Shown piece after piece: positions 7,016 to 11,606 of a stretch of 11,606 nt of DNA. The notes beneath the pieces are model-generated. The model did no database searches and was not told the origin of the DNA. It saw only the letters and a program-made list of their open reading frames with translations. The DNA is taken from assembly GCA_964517065.1 (NCBI GenBank), contig CAZFBK010000023.1, positions 1 through 11,606 on the forward strand. Reading direction: 5' to 3'. A program made the position numbers and the translations under genes. This DNA is from CAYYYA01 sp964517065. GTDB lineage: Bacteria; Patescibacteriota; Patescibacteriia; UBA1558; 2-01-FULL-52-15. Position 1 is the first letter of the stretch; each line of letters opens with the position of its first letter.

Positions 7016-9049
7016 ATGGTAGCGAAAGACGCAGAAAAAAAGAAAAAATCAGCCGCCGCCTATAGTGCTGACCAGATCACCGTCCTAGAAGGATTAGACC
7101 CGGTACGTAAACGTCCCGGAATGTACATCGGTAATACTGCCGGTGAAGGTTTGCATCATATGATCTGGGAAGTGGTGGACAACAGTATTGATGAAGTCAT
7201 GGCTGGTCATGCCAGCGGAGTGACTATTTGCCTATTACCTGACGGCATGGTTTCCGTGGAAGATGACGGACGCGGTATTCCGGTGGATATCCATAAGACA
7301 ACCAAAAAGTCTGCTCTCGAGACTGTCATGACTACATTACACGCCGGAGGTAAATTTGGCGGTGATGGCTACAAAGTTTCCGGAGGTCTGCATGGAGTCG
7401 GTGTTTCTGTCGTTAACGCGCTGTCTTCCTACATGCGTACTGAAGTTAAACGTGACGGTAAGCTCTGGATGCAGGAGTATCAGCGTGGTAAGCCGAAGAA
7501 ATTAGTAGCAGCTATTGGTAAATCTACCGGCACCGGTACTACTCAATATTTTAAAGCTGATGATCAGATTTTTTCTGTGCTTGAATACGATTGGCAGACC
7601 ATTATTGACCATTTGCGCCAGCAGGCCTATCTGACAAAAGCAGTGAGAATCACCATCCGTGATGAACGTGTCAAGGGAGAGGAGAAATCTCACACTTTTT
7701 ATTTCGAAGGCGGTATTGCTTCTTACGTCAAATATCTCAATCACAGCGGTGAGGCCAAGCAGGAGAAAGTTTTTTATGTTGATAAAACTGAAGAAGAAAT
7801 CCAGGTAGAGGTAGCGGTTCAATACGCCGCTGAGTATCGGGAAATGGTCTACACCTTCGCTAACAATATTTACAATCCCGAAGGCGGTATGCATTTGATC
7901 GGTTTCAAATCCGCATTGACTCGCGTACTGAATAAATACGCCCGCAAAAATAATTTCCTCAAAGAAAAAGATCAGAACCTGACAGCCGAGGATGTACGCG
8001 AAGGTTTGACAGCTGTCATCAGCGTCAAGCTGCGCGAACCGCAGTTTGAAGGACAGACTAAAGCCAAACTTGGTAATGTTGAGGTTCGAGCGGTCGTTGA
8101 GTCAGTGTTTCATGATTATTTCAGCGCTTTTTTAGAAGAGAACCCTCGTGACGCCAAAGAAATCATGGGTAAATGTCTGCTGGCTGCTCAAGCGCGTATG
8201 GCTGCTCGTGCTGCACGCGACACCGTTCTACGTAAAGGCGCCTTGGAAGGCTTAACCTTACCGGGTAAACTCGCTGATTGTTCTTCTCGTAATGCCGAAG
8301 AATCAGAGCTCTACATTGTCGAGGGAGACAGCGCCGGCGGTAGTGCTAAGCGCGGCCGTGACCGTAAATTCCAGGCTATCCTGCCTCTACGCGGTAAAAT
8401 TCTGAATGTAGAACGTGCACGTTTAGACAAGATGTTGGCCAACAACGAAGTTAAATCTTTAATTATTGCCCTTGGTACTAATATTGGAGAGCAATTTGAT
8501 CTGACAGGTTTGCGCTATCACCGTATTGTGATCATGACCGATGCTGACGTTGACGGAGCTCATATTCGCACTTTACTGTTGACCTTATTTTATCGATACT
8601 TCCCTCAGCTGATCACAGCCGGTCATTTGTACATCGCACAACCGCCATTATACCGTGTGCAGATTAATAAAGACGTACGCTATGTCTATAATGATGAAGC
8701 CTTGGATAAGATTAAAATCGAGCTGGGTATCCAAGACGAAGATTTGAAAGAAGCAGTCGAAGCCTTATCAGAAGCAGTAGGGGATGAAAGTGAATTTGCC
8801 GAGACAGAAGTTTCCAGCAAGAAAGGTCCGAAATTGAACCTCCAACGTTACAAAGGTCTCGGAGAAATGAATCCAGAGCAATTATGGGAAACAACGATGG
8901 ATCCCAAGGCGCGCATGATGAAGATCGTGACGCTCGATGACGCTGCCAAAGCTGATGAAGTCTTTGACGTCTTGATGGGATCTGAAGTAGCGCCACGCCG
9001 CCGTTTCATCCAGACGCATGCCAAGACGGTGAAGAATTTGGATATTTAG
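7016..9049 (+). CDS. gyrB: DNA gyrase subunit B
   Basis: ATPase subunit of the type II topoisomerase that introduces negative supercoils. At 677 residues it is of the short form lacking the long proteobacterial insertion. GHKL ATPase motifs: EVVDNSIDE (52-60), EDDGRGIP (82-89) and GGLHGVGVSVVNALS (123-137). The Toprim domain has EGDSAGG with the catalytic Glu at 436, PLRGKILNVE, and the metal-binding TDADVDGAH (Asp 509, 511, 513). QRYKGLGEMNPEQLWETTMDP and a C-terminal FIQTHAKTVKNLDI follow, the ending typical of GyrB. An acidic stretch before QRYKGLG (about residues 575-600) is a small lineage-specific linker. ParE is the alternative, but the C-terminal tail and overall sequence fit GyrB better. 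gyrA is not adjacent in the window. The promoter is at 6953-6981 and there is no Shine-Dalgarno. Confidence 0.95.
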   Translation: MVAKDAEKKKKSAAAYSADQITVLEGLDPVRKRPGMYIGNTAGEGLHHMIWEVVDNSIDEVMAGHASGVTICLLPDGMVSVEDDGRGIPVDIHKTTKKSALETVMTTLHAGGKFGGDGYKVSGGLHGVGVSVVNALSSYMRTEVKRDGKLWMQEYQRGKPKKLVAAIGKSTGTGTTQYFKADDQIFSVLEYDWQTIIDHLRQQAYLTKAVRITIRDERVKGEEKSHTFYFEGGIASYVKYLNHSGEAKQEKVFYVDKTEEEIQVEVAVQYAAEYREMVYTFANNIYNPEGGMHLIGFKSALTRVLNKYARKNNFLKEKDQNLTAEDVREGLTAVISVKLREPQFEGQTKAKLGNVEVRAVVESVFHDYFSAFLEENPRDAKEIMGKCLLAAQARMAARAARDTVLRKGALEGLTLPGKLADCSSRNAEESELYIVEGDSAGGSAKRGRDRKFQAILPLRGKILNVERARLDKMLANNEVKSLIIALGTNIGEQFDLTGLRYHRIVIMTDADVDGAHIRTLLLTLFYRYFPQLITAGHLYIAQPPLYRVQINKDVRYVYNDEALDKIKIELGIQDEDLKEAVEALSEAVGDESEFAETEVSSKKGPKLNLQRYKGLGEMNPEQLWETTMDPKARMMKIVTLDDAAKADEVFDVLMGSEVAPRRRFIQTHAKTVKNLDI

Positions 9050-9056
9050 GGTAGGG

Positions 9057-9084
9057 GTTAGTAATTAGGAATTAGGAATTAGGT
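9057..9084. repeat. Heptamer array ATTAGGA after gyrB
   Basis: Four 7-base units: GTTAGTA (9057-9063), ATTAGGA twice (9064-9077) and ATTAGGT (9078-9084). The array begins 7 nt after the gyrB stop and runs straight into the palindrome at 9085-9108. Confidence 0.85.
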
Positions 9085-9108
9085 AGGGACAGGGCTCGAC
9101 CTGTCCTT
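9085..9108. repeat. Palindrome with GGACAGG/CCTGTCC arms between gyrB and the prenyl synthase gene
   Basis: A 9-bp stem (9085-9093 with 9100-9108, including one G-U) with a GCTCGA loop. The following bases, CTTCATT, are only loosely T-rich, so it may be a weak terminator for gyrB or simply a dispersed palindromic element. Confidence 0.65.
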
Positions 9109-9127
9109 CTTCATTACATATTTAACT

Positions 9128-10006
9128 ATGGATTTCTCAACCTACATCCAACAACGAAAAGAGCTGTTAGATAATTTCCTGCGGCAGTTATTTATTTCTA
9201 CCAAGGGAGATAATAGACTGTATGACGCTATGAACTACAGCCTCCTAGCCGGTGGTAAACGCTTCCGCCCCTTGTTAGTATTCGCCAGCTACGAAGCCTG
9301 CGGCGGTACTGATCTGAATTCAATCTTACCAATCGCAGCTGCGGTGGAATGCCTGCATACCTATTCACTGATCCACGATGATCTGCCGGCGATGGACGAC
9401 GATGATCTGCGACGCGGCCAGCCGACCAATCATAAGCAGTTTGACGAAGCTACTGCCATCTTGGCTGGCGACGGATTATTAACTTATGCCTTTCAACTCA
9501 TTAGTCAATCATCATTACCTGCGGATATTCGTATTAAACTGATCGAAGAATTATCTGTTGGCGCTGGTCCGGCTGGTATGGTACACGGTCAGATGCTGGA
9601 CATGCAAGGTGAGGGACAGGCGTTAACACTAGAACAGATCCGCGCTATGCATGTCGCCAAGACAGGAGCTTTGATCCGCGCCAGTATTCGTCTCGGTGCG
9701 ATCTGCGCTCAAGCCAACGATCAGACCTTGCAGGCGCTGACAGAGTATGGCGAACATCTGGGAGTGTTGTTTCAGATTAGCGATGATATTTTGAATGTGA
9801 CGAGTACGGCCGAAGCATTAGGCAAAGGAGTGGGGACGGACGCCAAACATCACAAATCAACCTATGCTAGCCTGATGGGTTTAGAGCAGGCCCGAAAATT
9901 AGCCGACGAAGAGTTGCGAATTATCACTACAGTGTTGACATCTCTTACTATCTCTACTGAAAATCTGGCGCAGTGTGCTGAACATATTGTGGTGCGAATT
10001 CGCTAA
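9128..10006 (+). CDS. ispA: Short-chain polyprenyl diphosphate synthase (farnesyl/geranylgeranyl type)
   Basis: Trans-prenyltransferase that condenses isopentenyl diphosphate with an allylic diphosphate. At 292 residues it is close to IspA. It shows GGKRFRPLL (42-50), the first aspartate-rich motif DDLPAMDDDDLRRG (84-97), AGDGLLTYAF (113-122), the HGQMLDM segment (153-159) and GKGVGTDAKHHKSTY (232-246). The second aspartate-rich motif reads DDILN (219-223) where the family normally has DDxxD, so its last acidic residue is Asn. The two-residue insert in the first motif fits the bacterial farnesyl/geranylgeranyl class; product length cannot be read with confidence. No Shine-Dalgarno or convincing private promoter is seen, so it may be read through from gyrB, 78 nt upstream. 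A terminator follows the stop. Confidence 0.93.
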   Translation: MDFSTYIQQRKELLDNFLRQLFISTKGDNRLYDAMNYSLLAGGKRFRPLLVFASYEACGGTDLNSILPIAAAVECLHTYSLIHDDLPAMDDDDLRRGQPTNHKQFDEATAILAGDGLLTYAFQLISQSSLPADIRIKLIEELSVGAGPAGMVHGQMLDMQGEGQALTLEQIRAMHVAKTGALIRASIRLGAICAQANDQTLQALTEYGEHLGVLFQISDDILNVTSTAEALGKGVGTDAKHHKSTYASLMGLEQARKLADEELRIITTVLTSLTISTENLAQCAEHIVVRIR

Positions 10007-10016
10007 GTCGATTTGT

Positions 10017-10045
10017 TTGACAGCAGATTAACTTTGTATTAGCAT
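10017..10045 (+). promoter_or_regulatory. Promoter of RNA unit 1
   Basis: -35 TTGACA (10017-10022, perfect consensus), 17-bp spacer, -10 TAGCAT (10040-10045, four of six). Predicted start about 10052. It overlaps the terminator of the preceding prenyl synthase gene, an arrangement also seen at the pheT-gyrB junction. An RNA starting at 10052 would lack the 5' arm of that hairpin and so escape termination. Confidence 0.6.
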
Positions 10046-10072
10046 AGTAACGAAATTGATCTTTATTTTTTT
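10026..10072 (+). terminator. Intrinsic terminator of the prenyl synthase gene
   Basis: Arms 10026-10036 and 10051-10061 pair at 10 of 11 positions, including G-U pairs, around a 14-nt loop. They are followed by an 11-base T-rich tract (10062-10072, one A). The stem starts 20 nt after the ispA stop. Confidence 0.75.
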
Positions 10073-10334
10073 GCCGCGGCGTCGCGCAAGCGTCGTGGGA
10101 GGGGGAAATTGACCTTCCATTGAGGAGTAACTGCTGGATTCTCGGTTTGACCGCATGACACCCAATTCCGGGACGGAGATTTTGATCGGCATAATCGGCA
10201 TAGTTTAAAGATCGATTATGTGCGGCAAACAGCAGCCTCTACCTAGGCCAGCCATAAGCGTGTCATGGTGAGCTGGTAAGGATCGCGCAGGACCCATTTC
10301 TAAACCCAAAAGGTGAGGAGGTGGGTCCTTTTTT
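10052..10334 (+). ncRNA. Structured noncoding RNA unit 1 (unrecognised family, paralogue of unit 2)
   Basis: About 283 nt between a TTGACA-17 bp-TAGCAT promoter and a strong intrinsic terminator, with no credible plus-strand reading frame. Hairpin A: GGGAG (10097-10101) with CTTCC (10114-10118), TGAC in the loop. Hairpin B: GAGGA (10122-10126) with TTCTC (10139-10143). Sequence blocks shared with unit 2 in the same order: GGGAG...TGAC.CTTCC, GAGGAGT, TGGATTCTC (10135-10143), CATGA (10154-10158) and GCAGGACC (10287-10294). A possible closing helix pairs 10069-10078 with 10284-10292, one bulge. The interval between CATGA and GCAGGACC is long (128 nt). It contains a tandem 9-mer ATCGGCATA (10185-10202), a hairpin (10190-10197 with 10213-10220), and 10260-10267, which is complementary to 10154-10161. 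It lacks the conserved ends of tmRNA, the SRP Alu or loop sequence and the RNase P core. The exact 5' end is inferred. Confidence 0.6.
10289..10334 (+). terminator. Terminator of RNA unit 1
   Basis: A long hairpin: arms 10289-10301 and 10317-10329 pair over 13 positions with some G-U, two mismatches follow, then ACC (10304-10306) with GGT (10312-10314). Six T residues end it at 10329-10334. Its 5' arm shares AGGA with the proposed closing helix, so the two pairings may compete. Confidence 0.85.
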
Positions 10335-10346
10335 AAATTTATTGAT

Positions 10347-10375
10347 TTGACAAAATTATCGGGCAGGAATATATT
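10347..10375 (+). promoter_or_regulatory. Promoter of RNA unit 2
   Basis: -35 TTGACA (10347-10352, perfect), 17-bp spacer, -10 TATATT (10370-10375, five of six). This is the best sigma-70-type promoter in the window. It begins 13 nt after the unit 1 T tract and predicts a start near 10382. Confidence 0.8.
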
Positions 10376-10381
10376 GTTGAT

Positions 10382-10610
10382 TAATAGTACAGTTTTCAGG
10401 GGAGCGGGCGTGACACTTCCCATGGGTCGAGGAGTCTAGGAGACAAACTGAGGGGAGGACCTCAAAATTGTCTTGTGGATTCTCAGCAGAGCCCATGAAG
10501 GGTTGTTTTTGACCCGAACCTAACCTCAATGTGATCACTCCGTTGAGATGCAGGACCGTACTGACTCGGTAGCAAATCCTTTCGCGAGGGATGAGCTGCC
10601 GGGTCTTTTT
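10382..10610 (+). ncRNA. Structured noncoding RNA unit 2 (unrecognised family, paralogue of unit 1)
   Basis: About 229 nt between a near-consensus promoter and a strong terminator. A closing helix pairs 10386-10396 with 10552-10562: 10 of 11, one A-C mismatch. Hairpin A: GGGGAG (10399-10404) with CTTCCC (10416-10421), TGAC in the loop. Next comes a helix of CATGGGT (10421-10427) with GCCCATG (10491-10497), stacked on GAGGA (10429-10433) with TTCTC (10480-10484). Inside these sits a nested hairpin: AGACAA (10441-10446) with TTGTCT (10468-10473), then TGAGG with CCTCA around a GGAGGA loop (10449-10464). Another hairpin, GGGTT with GACCC, lies at about 10500-10515, and CTCAA with TTGAG near 10525-10547. 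Blocks shared with unit 1: hairpin A, GAGGAGT, TGGATTCTC (10476-10484), CATGA (10494-10498) and GCAGGACC (10550-10557). No known RNA family was recognised by eye. Confidence 0.65.
10563..10610 (+). terminator. Terminator of RNA unit 2
   Basis: An 11-bp fully paired lower stem (GACTCGGTAGC with GCTGCCGGGTC, G-U allowed), an upper stem of about 7 bp (ATCCTTT with GAGGGAT, loop CGC) and five T residues at 10606-10610. It starts immediately after the closing helix of unit 2 and could stack on it. Confidence 0.92.
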
Positions 10611-10628
10611 ATCTACATTTCTAAAAGT

Positions 10629-10647
10629 ACCTTGCTAATAGCAAGGT
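10629..10647 (-). terminator. Perfect 8-bp hairpin, possible back-up terminator for the minus-strand gene
   Basis: ACCTTGCT (10629-10636) and AGCAAGGT (10640-10647) around a 3-nt loop. Read on the minus strand it is followed by ACTTTTAG, a weak T tract. No feature on the plus strand explains it. Confidence 0.4.
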
Positions 10648-10705
10648 GACATAAGCTTACTTGTTCGCCGAAGATTTATCGGAGGAGGAAGTGAAGACGG
10701 GTTTT

Positions 10706-10749
10706 GTTTAAAATTTTAAACCCCCGGGCCGTTCAAGACGACTCGGGGG
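10706..10749 (-). terminator. Terminator overlapping the stop codon of the minus-strand membrane protein
   Basis: On the minus strand a CCCCCG/CGGGGG stem (10744-10749 with 10721-10726) encloses the TGA stop in its loop region, with further inner G-C/G-U pairing. It is followed by TTTAAAATTTT. The tract is part of a perfect 16-bp palindrome, GTTTAAAATTTTAAAC (10706-10721). Confidence 0.65.
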
Positions 10750-11092
10750 TGATGATCACCTGCTGGCCCTGATAGTAGAGCCAGTGGCCAAAGCAGTAGC
10801 ATGGTGTTGCCAGCGAACAGAACCATTTGGGATATCCGCCGGGTATGACGTGGTGAAACATCATGACTGCCAACAGGTAGACCAACGAGACTGTGAGGTG
10901 AGTTCTGAAACGGTCCGAGAAATCACGGACGATGTAGCCGAAGACCAAGCCAGTGAAGGGGAAAGTCCAGCCGATCAGTCCGACGAGGCCTACGAGCAGC
11001 ATGATGACTTCTTTCCAGTCCGGTAGTCGGCGACTTTCTTCGGTTTCAGTATATTCTTGAGTACTGCTGCTAAAAATCCGCGAGCTGCTCAT
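10733..11092 (-). CDS. Hypothetical small membrane protein, function unknown
   Basis: A 119-residue protein with no recognised family. A polar, Ser/Glu/Arg-rich N-terminus (1-28) is followed by a long hydrophobic stretch at 29-54 (starting VIMLLVGLVGLIGW), a charged loop RDFSDRFRTH, a second hydrophobic segment at 66-83 (LTVSLVYLLAVMMF) and a third, Cys/Trp-rich one at 89-107. Two cysteines in ATPCYCFGHW are notable but form no known motif. The minus-strand frame is preferred over the overlapping plus-strand frame because it has an upstream AGGAGG 5 nt before the ATG, a promoter with a TTGACA -35, and a terminator at its end. It is convergent with RNA unit 2 and divergent from secE. Its strong Shine-Dalgarno and relatively G+C-rich codons differ from its neighbours, which could mean recent acquisition. 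Confidence 0.75.
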   Translation of the reverse strand: MSSSRIFSSSTQEYTETEESRRLPDWKEVIMLLVGLVGLIGWTFPFTGLVFGYIVRDFSDRFRTHLTVSLVYLLAVMMFHHVIPGGYPKWFCSLATPCYCFGHWLYYQGQQVIITPESS

Positions 11093-11097
11093 AAGAG

Positions 11098-11103
11098 CCT
11101 CCT
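11098..11103 (-). promoter_or_regulatory. Consensus Shine-Dalgarno AGGAGG
   Basis: AGGAGG lies 5 nt upstream of the minus-strand ATG at 11092. It fixes the start of the 119-residue protein and is the only full Shine-Dalgarno in front of a gene in this window. Confidence 0.85.
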
Positions 11104-11139
11104 CGGTTGTGGGTGAACTGTAGAGGTGCTGTCACGGAC

Positions 11140-11167
11140 GTTTTAGCATAGGGGACAGACTTGTCAA
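11140..11167 (-). promoter_or_regulatory. Promoter of the minus-strand membrane protein gene
   Basis: Minus strand: -35 TTGACA (11162-11167), 16-bp spacer, -10 TAAAAC (11140-11145) preceded by TGC, an extended -10. Predicted start near 11133, giving a leader of about 40 nt. Confidence 0.6.
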
Positions 11168-11205
11168 TCCTATACTAGTTGTCTTACGTTTTTCGCATTA
11201 GCCTC

Positions 11206-11271
11206 CACCCCCACGCCCTCCCCCTTGGTAAGGGGGACCTGCCTGCGGCAAGGCAGGGAAAAGAGGGGGTG
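11206..11271. repeat. Branched palindromic element (outer stem with two inner hairpins)
   Basis: Outer arms CACCCCC (11206-11212) and GGGGGTG (11265-11271) enclose two hairpins: TCCCCCTT with AAGGGGGA (11219-11226 with 11230-11237) and CCTGCCT with AGGCAGG (11238-11244 with 11251-11257). This three-way cruciform resembles dispersed REP-like or MITE-like palindromes found in many environmental bacterial genomes. No T tract follows. Confidence 0.75.
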
Positions 11272-11335
11272 TTAGACTGCAAACAGAAGCTTAAACACTT
11301 TCCTCATTTTCTAATTTTCATTATGACACGTAAAA

Positions 11336-11373
11336 CCTGCTCGCCTCGCTCATCGAAGCGAGTCCCTACAGGA
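11336..11373. repeat. Short palindrome with CTCGCT/AGCGAG stem
   Basis: CTCGCT (11345-11350) and AGCGAG (11357-11362) around a 6-nt loop, flanked by CCTG (11336-11339) and CAGG (11369-11372). It is probably another dispersed palindromic remnant; no regulatory role can be shown. Confidence 0.45.
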
Positions 11374-11386
11374 CGGTAATAAGACC

Positions 11387-11415
11387 TTGCGCCTATCTCC
11401 ATAATCTGGTATTAT
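11387..11415 (+). promoter_or_regulatory. Candidate secE promoter
   Basis: -35 TTGCGC (11387-11392), 17-bp spacer, -10 TATTAT (11410-11415) with an upstream TGG, an extended -10. Predicted start about 11422, leaving a leader of about 130 nt that contains a terminator-like hairpin and a nested palindrome before the secE ATG. Confidence 0.55.
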
Positions 11416-11428
11416 GCTTTTAGTTATT

Positions 11429-11446
11429 ACCGCTTCGAGCGGTTTT
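11429..11446 (+). terminator. Terminator-like hairpin in the secE leader
   Basis: ACCGCT and AGCGGT (11429-11434 with 11438-11443) around a 3-nt TCG loop, followed by TTT then AAAA. The short T run makes termination uncertain. If active it would attenuate secE transcription starting near 11422; it could equally be a repeat remnant. Confidence 0.4.
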
Positions 11447-11455
11447 AAAATACTC

Positions 11456-11505
11456 CCCTTCGGCAGTTCGACAGGCTCACTGCAGGCGAGCTCAGGGCGA
11501 CAAGC
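11456..11505. repeat. Nested palindromic repeat with TTCGACAGGCTCA core
   Basis: The outer element has CCCTTCG (11456-11462) and CTCAGGG (11491-11497) ends. An inner element with GCAGT (11463-11467) and ACTGC (11479-11483) arms surrounds the core TTCGACAGGCTC. Both layers carry the same TTCG...CTCA signature, as if one copy had been inserted in another. Similar palindromes are common in environmental bacterial genomes. Confidence 0.7.
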
Positions 11506-11554
11506 CACAATATTTGCTAAAATTAGCCAAAAATTTAACTAAGGTTCAAACAAA

Positions 11555-11606
11555 ATGAACAAAATTATCAACTATTTCAAAGCTTCCCGTCTGGAGCTGA
11601 TGAAGG
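11555..11606 (+). CDS. secE: Preprotein translocase subunit SecE, 3' partial
   Basis: Only 17 codons are present: MNKIINYFKASRLELMK. This matches the amphipathic N-terminal segment of the short, single-membrane-span SecE of many bacteria, in which the next residues are usually a V-x-WP motif before the membrane helix; that part lies outside the window. SecE is the essential small partner of SecY in the membrane export channel. AAGG at 11541-11544, 10 nt before the ATG, is a weak Shine-Dalgarno. In many bacteria secE is followed by nusG and ribosomal protein genes, which would be expected to the right. No tRNA-Trp or rpmG gene is found upstream in this window. Confidence 0.8.
   Translation, partial: MNKIINYFKASRLELMK

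Noticed and set aside
10205..10538. Minus-strand reading frames of 60-72 codons in the intergenic region
   Set aside because: They overlap the two plus-strand RNA units and their terminators, have no start signals, and their translations look like random low-complexity sequence.
10052..10610. Assignment of the RNA pair to tmRNA, SRP RNA, RNase P RNA or a riboswitch
   Set aside because: I saw no tRNA-like ends or tag frame, no SRP GGAAG/AGCAG core and no RNase P core sequence. There is no plus-strand gene immediately downstream for a riboswitch to control. Covariance-model searches would be decisive.
10784..11026. Plus-strand 80-codon frame opposite the membrane protein
   Set aside because: It is an antisense shadow. 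The minus strand has the promoter, AGGAGG, terminator and a coherent membrane topology.
11179..11379. Plus-strand reading frame of 66 codons before secE
   Set aside because: Most of it is translated palindromic repeat (11206-11271) plus the hairpin at 11336-11373. It has no ribosome binding site and no protein-like composition.
11093..11554. tRNA gene upstream of secE
   Set aside because: Many genomes have tRNA-Trp here, but I found no GTTCGA-type T-arm with matching acceptor and anticodon arms. The TTCGA strings belong to palindromic repeats.

Overview
This is a bacterial housekeeping segment with a structured intergenic region near its right end. The proteins are compact and use the standard code. 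Most start codons have no Shine-Dalgarno sequence, and the spacers are packed with short-period repeats and palindromes. Together with the combination of a UvrD-nuclease fusion, a short DUF721 protein and a small membrane protein ahead of pheST, this suggests a Patescibacteria/CPR (Parcubacteria-like) metagenomic scaffold. That taxonomic call is inference; no marker tree was possible. A run of exactly 100 N (1758-1857) marks a scaffold join inside the first gene.

Layout. 1-2568: a UvrD/PcrA-type helicase fused to a PD-(D/E)XK nuclease, cut by the left edge and by the gap. 2655-2951: a DUF721/DciA-like protein. 3057-3443: a small membrane protein with its own promoter, followed 3 nt later by pheS and then pheT, probably one operon ending in a strong terminator at 6945-6971. 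The gyrB promoter overlaps that terminator. gyrB (7016-9049) is followed by a short-chain polyprenyl diphosphate synthase (9128-10006). 10007-10732 holds no convincing protein gene but contains two consecutive promoter-RNA-terminator units. A 119-residue membrane protein lies on the minus strand (10733-11092) with a strong promoter and a consensus Shine-Dalgarno. 11168-11554 is a repeat-rich spacer, and the first 17 codons of secE close the window.

The most interesting observation is the pair of tandem plus-strand RNA units at about 10052-10334 and 10382-10610. Each has a perfect TTGACA -35 box, a 17-bp spacer and an intrinsic terminator. They share five short sequence blocks in the same order, and similar helices can be drawn in both with different base pairs. 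I read them as paralogous structured noncoding RNAs of a family I do not recognise.

A second theme is short tandem repeats of period 7 or 8, several arranged as inverted arrays. They fill gene junctions and also lie inside the helicase reading frame. They carry the uvrD-like stop codon, and the pheT start codon begins inside the last unit of another array.

Functionally the window joins DNA repair or unwinding, a probable replicative helicase loader, phenylalanyl-tRNA synthetase, DNA gyrase, isoprenoid chain elongation and protein export. These are mostly core functions and are not one pathway.
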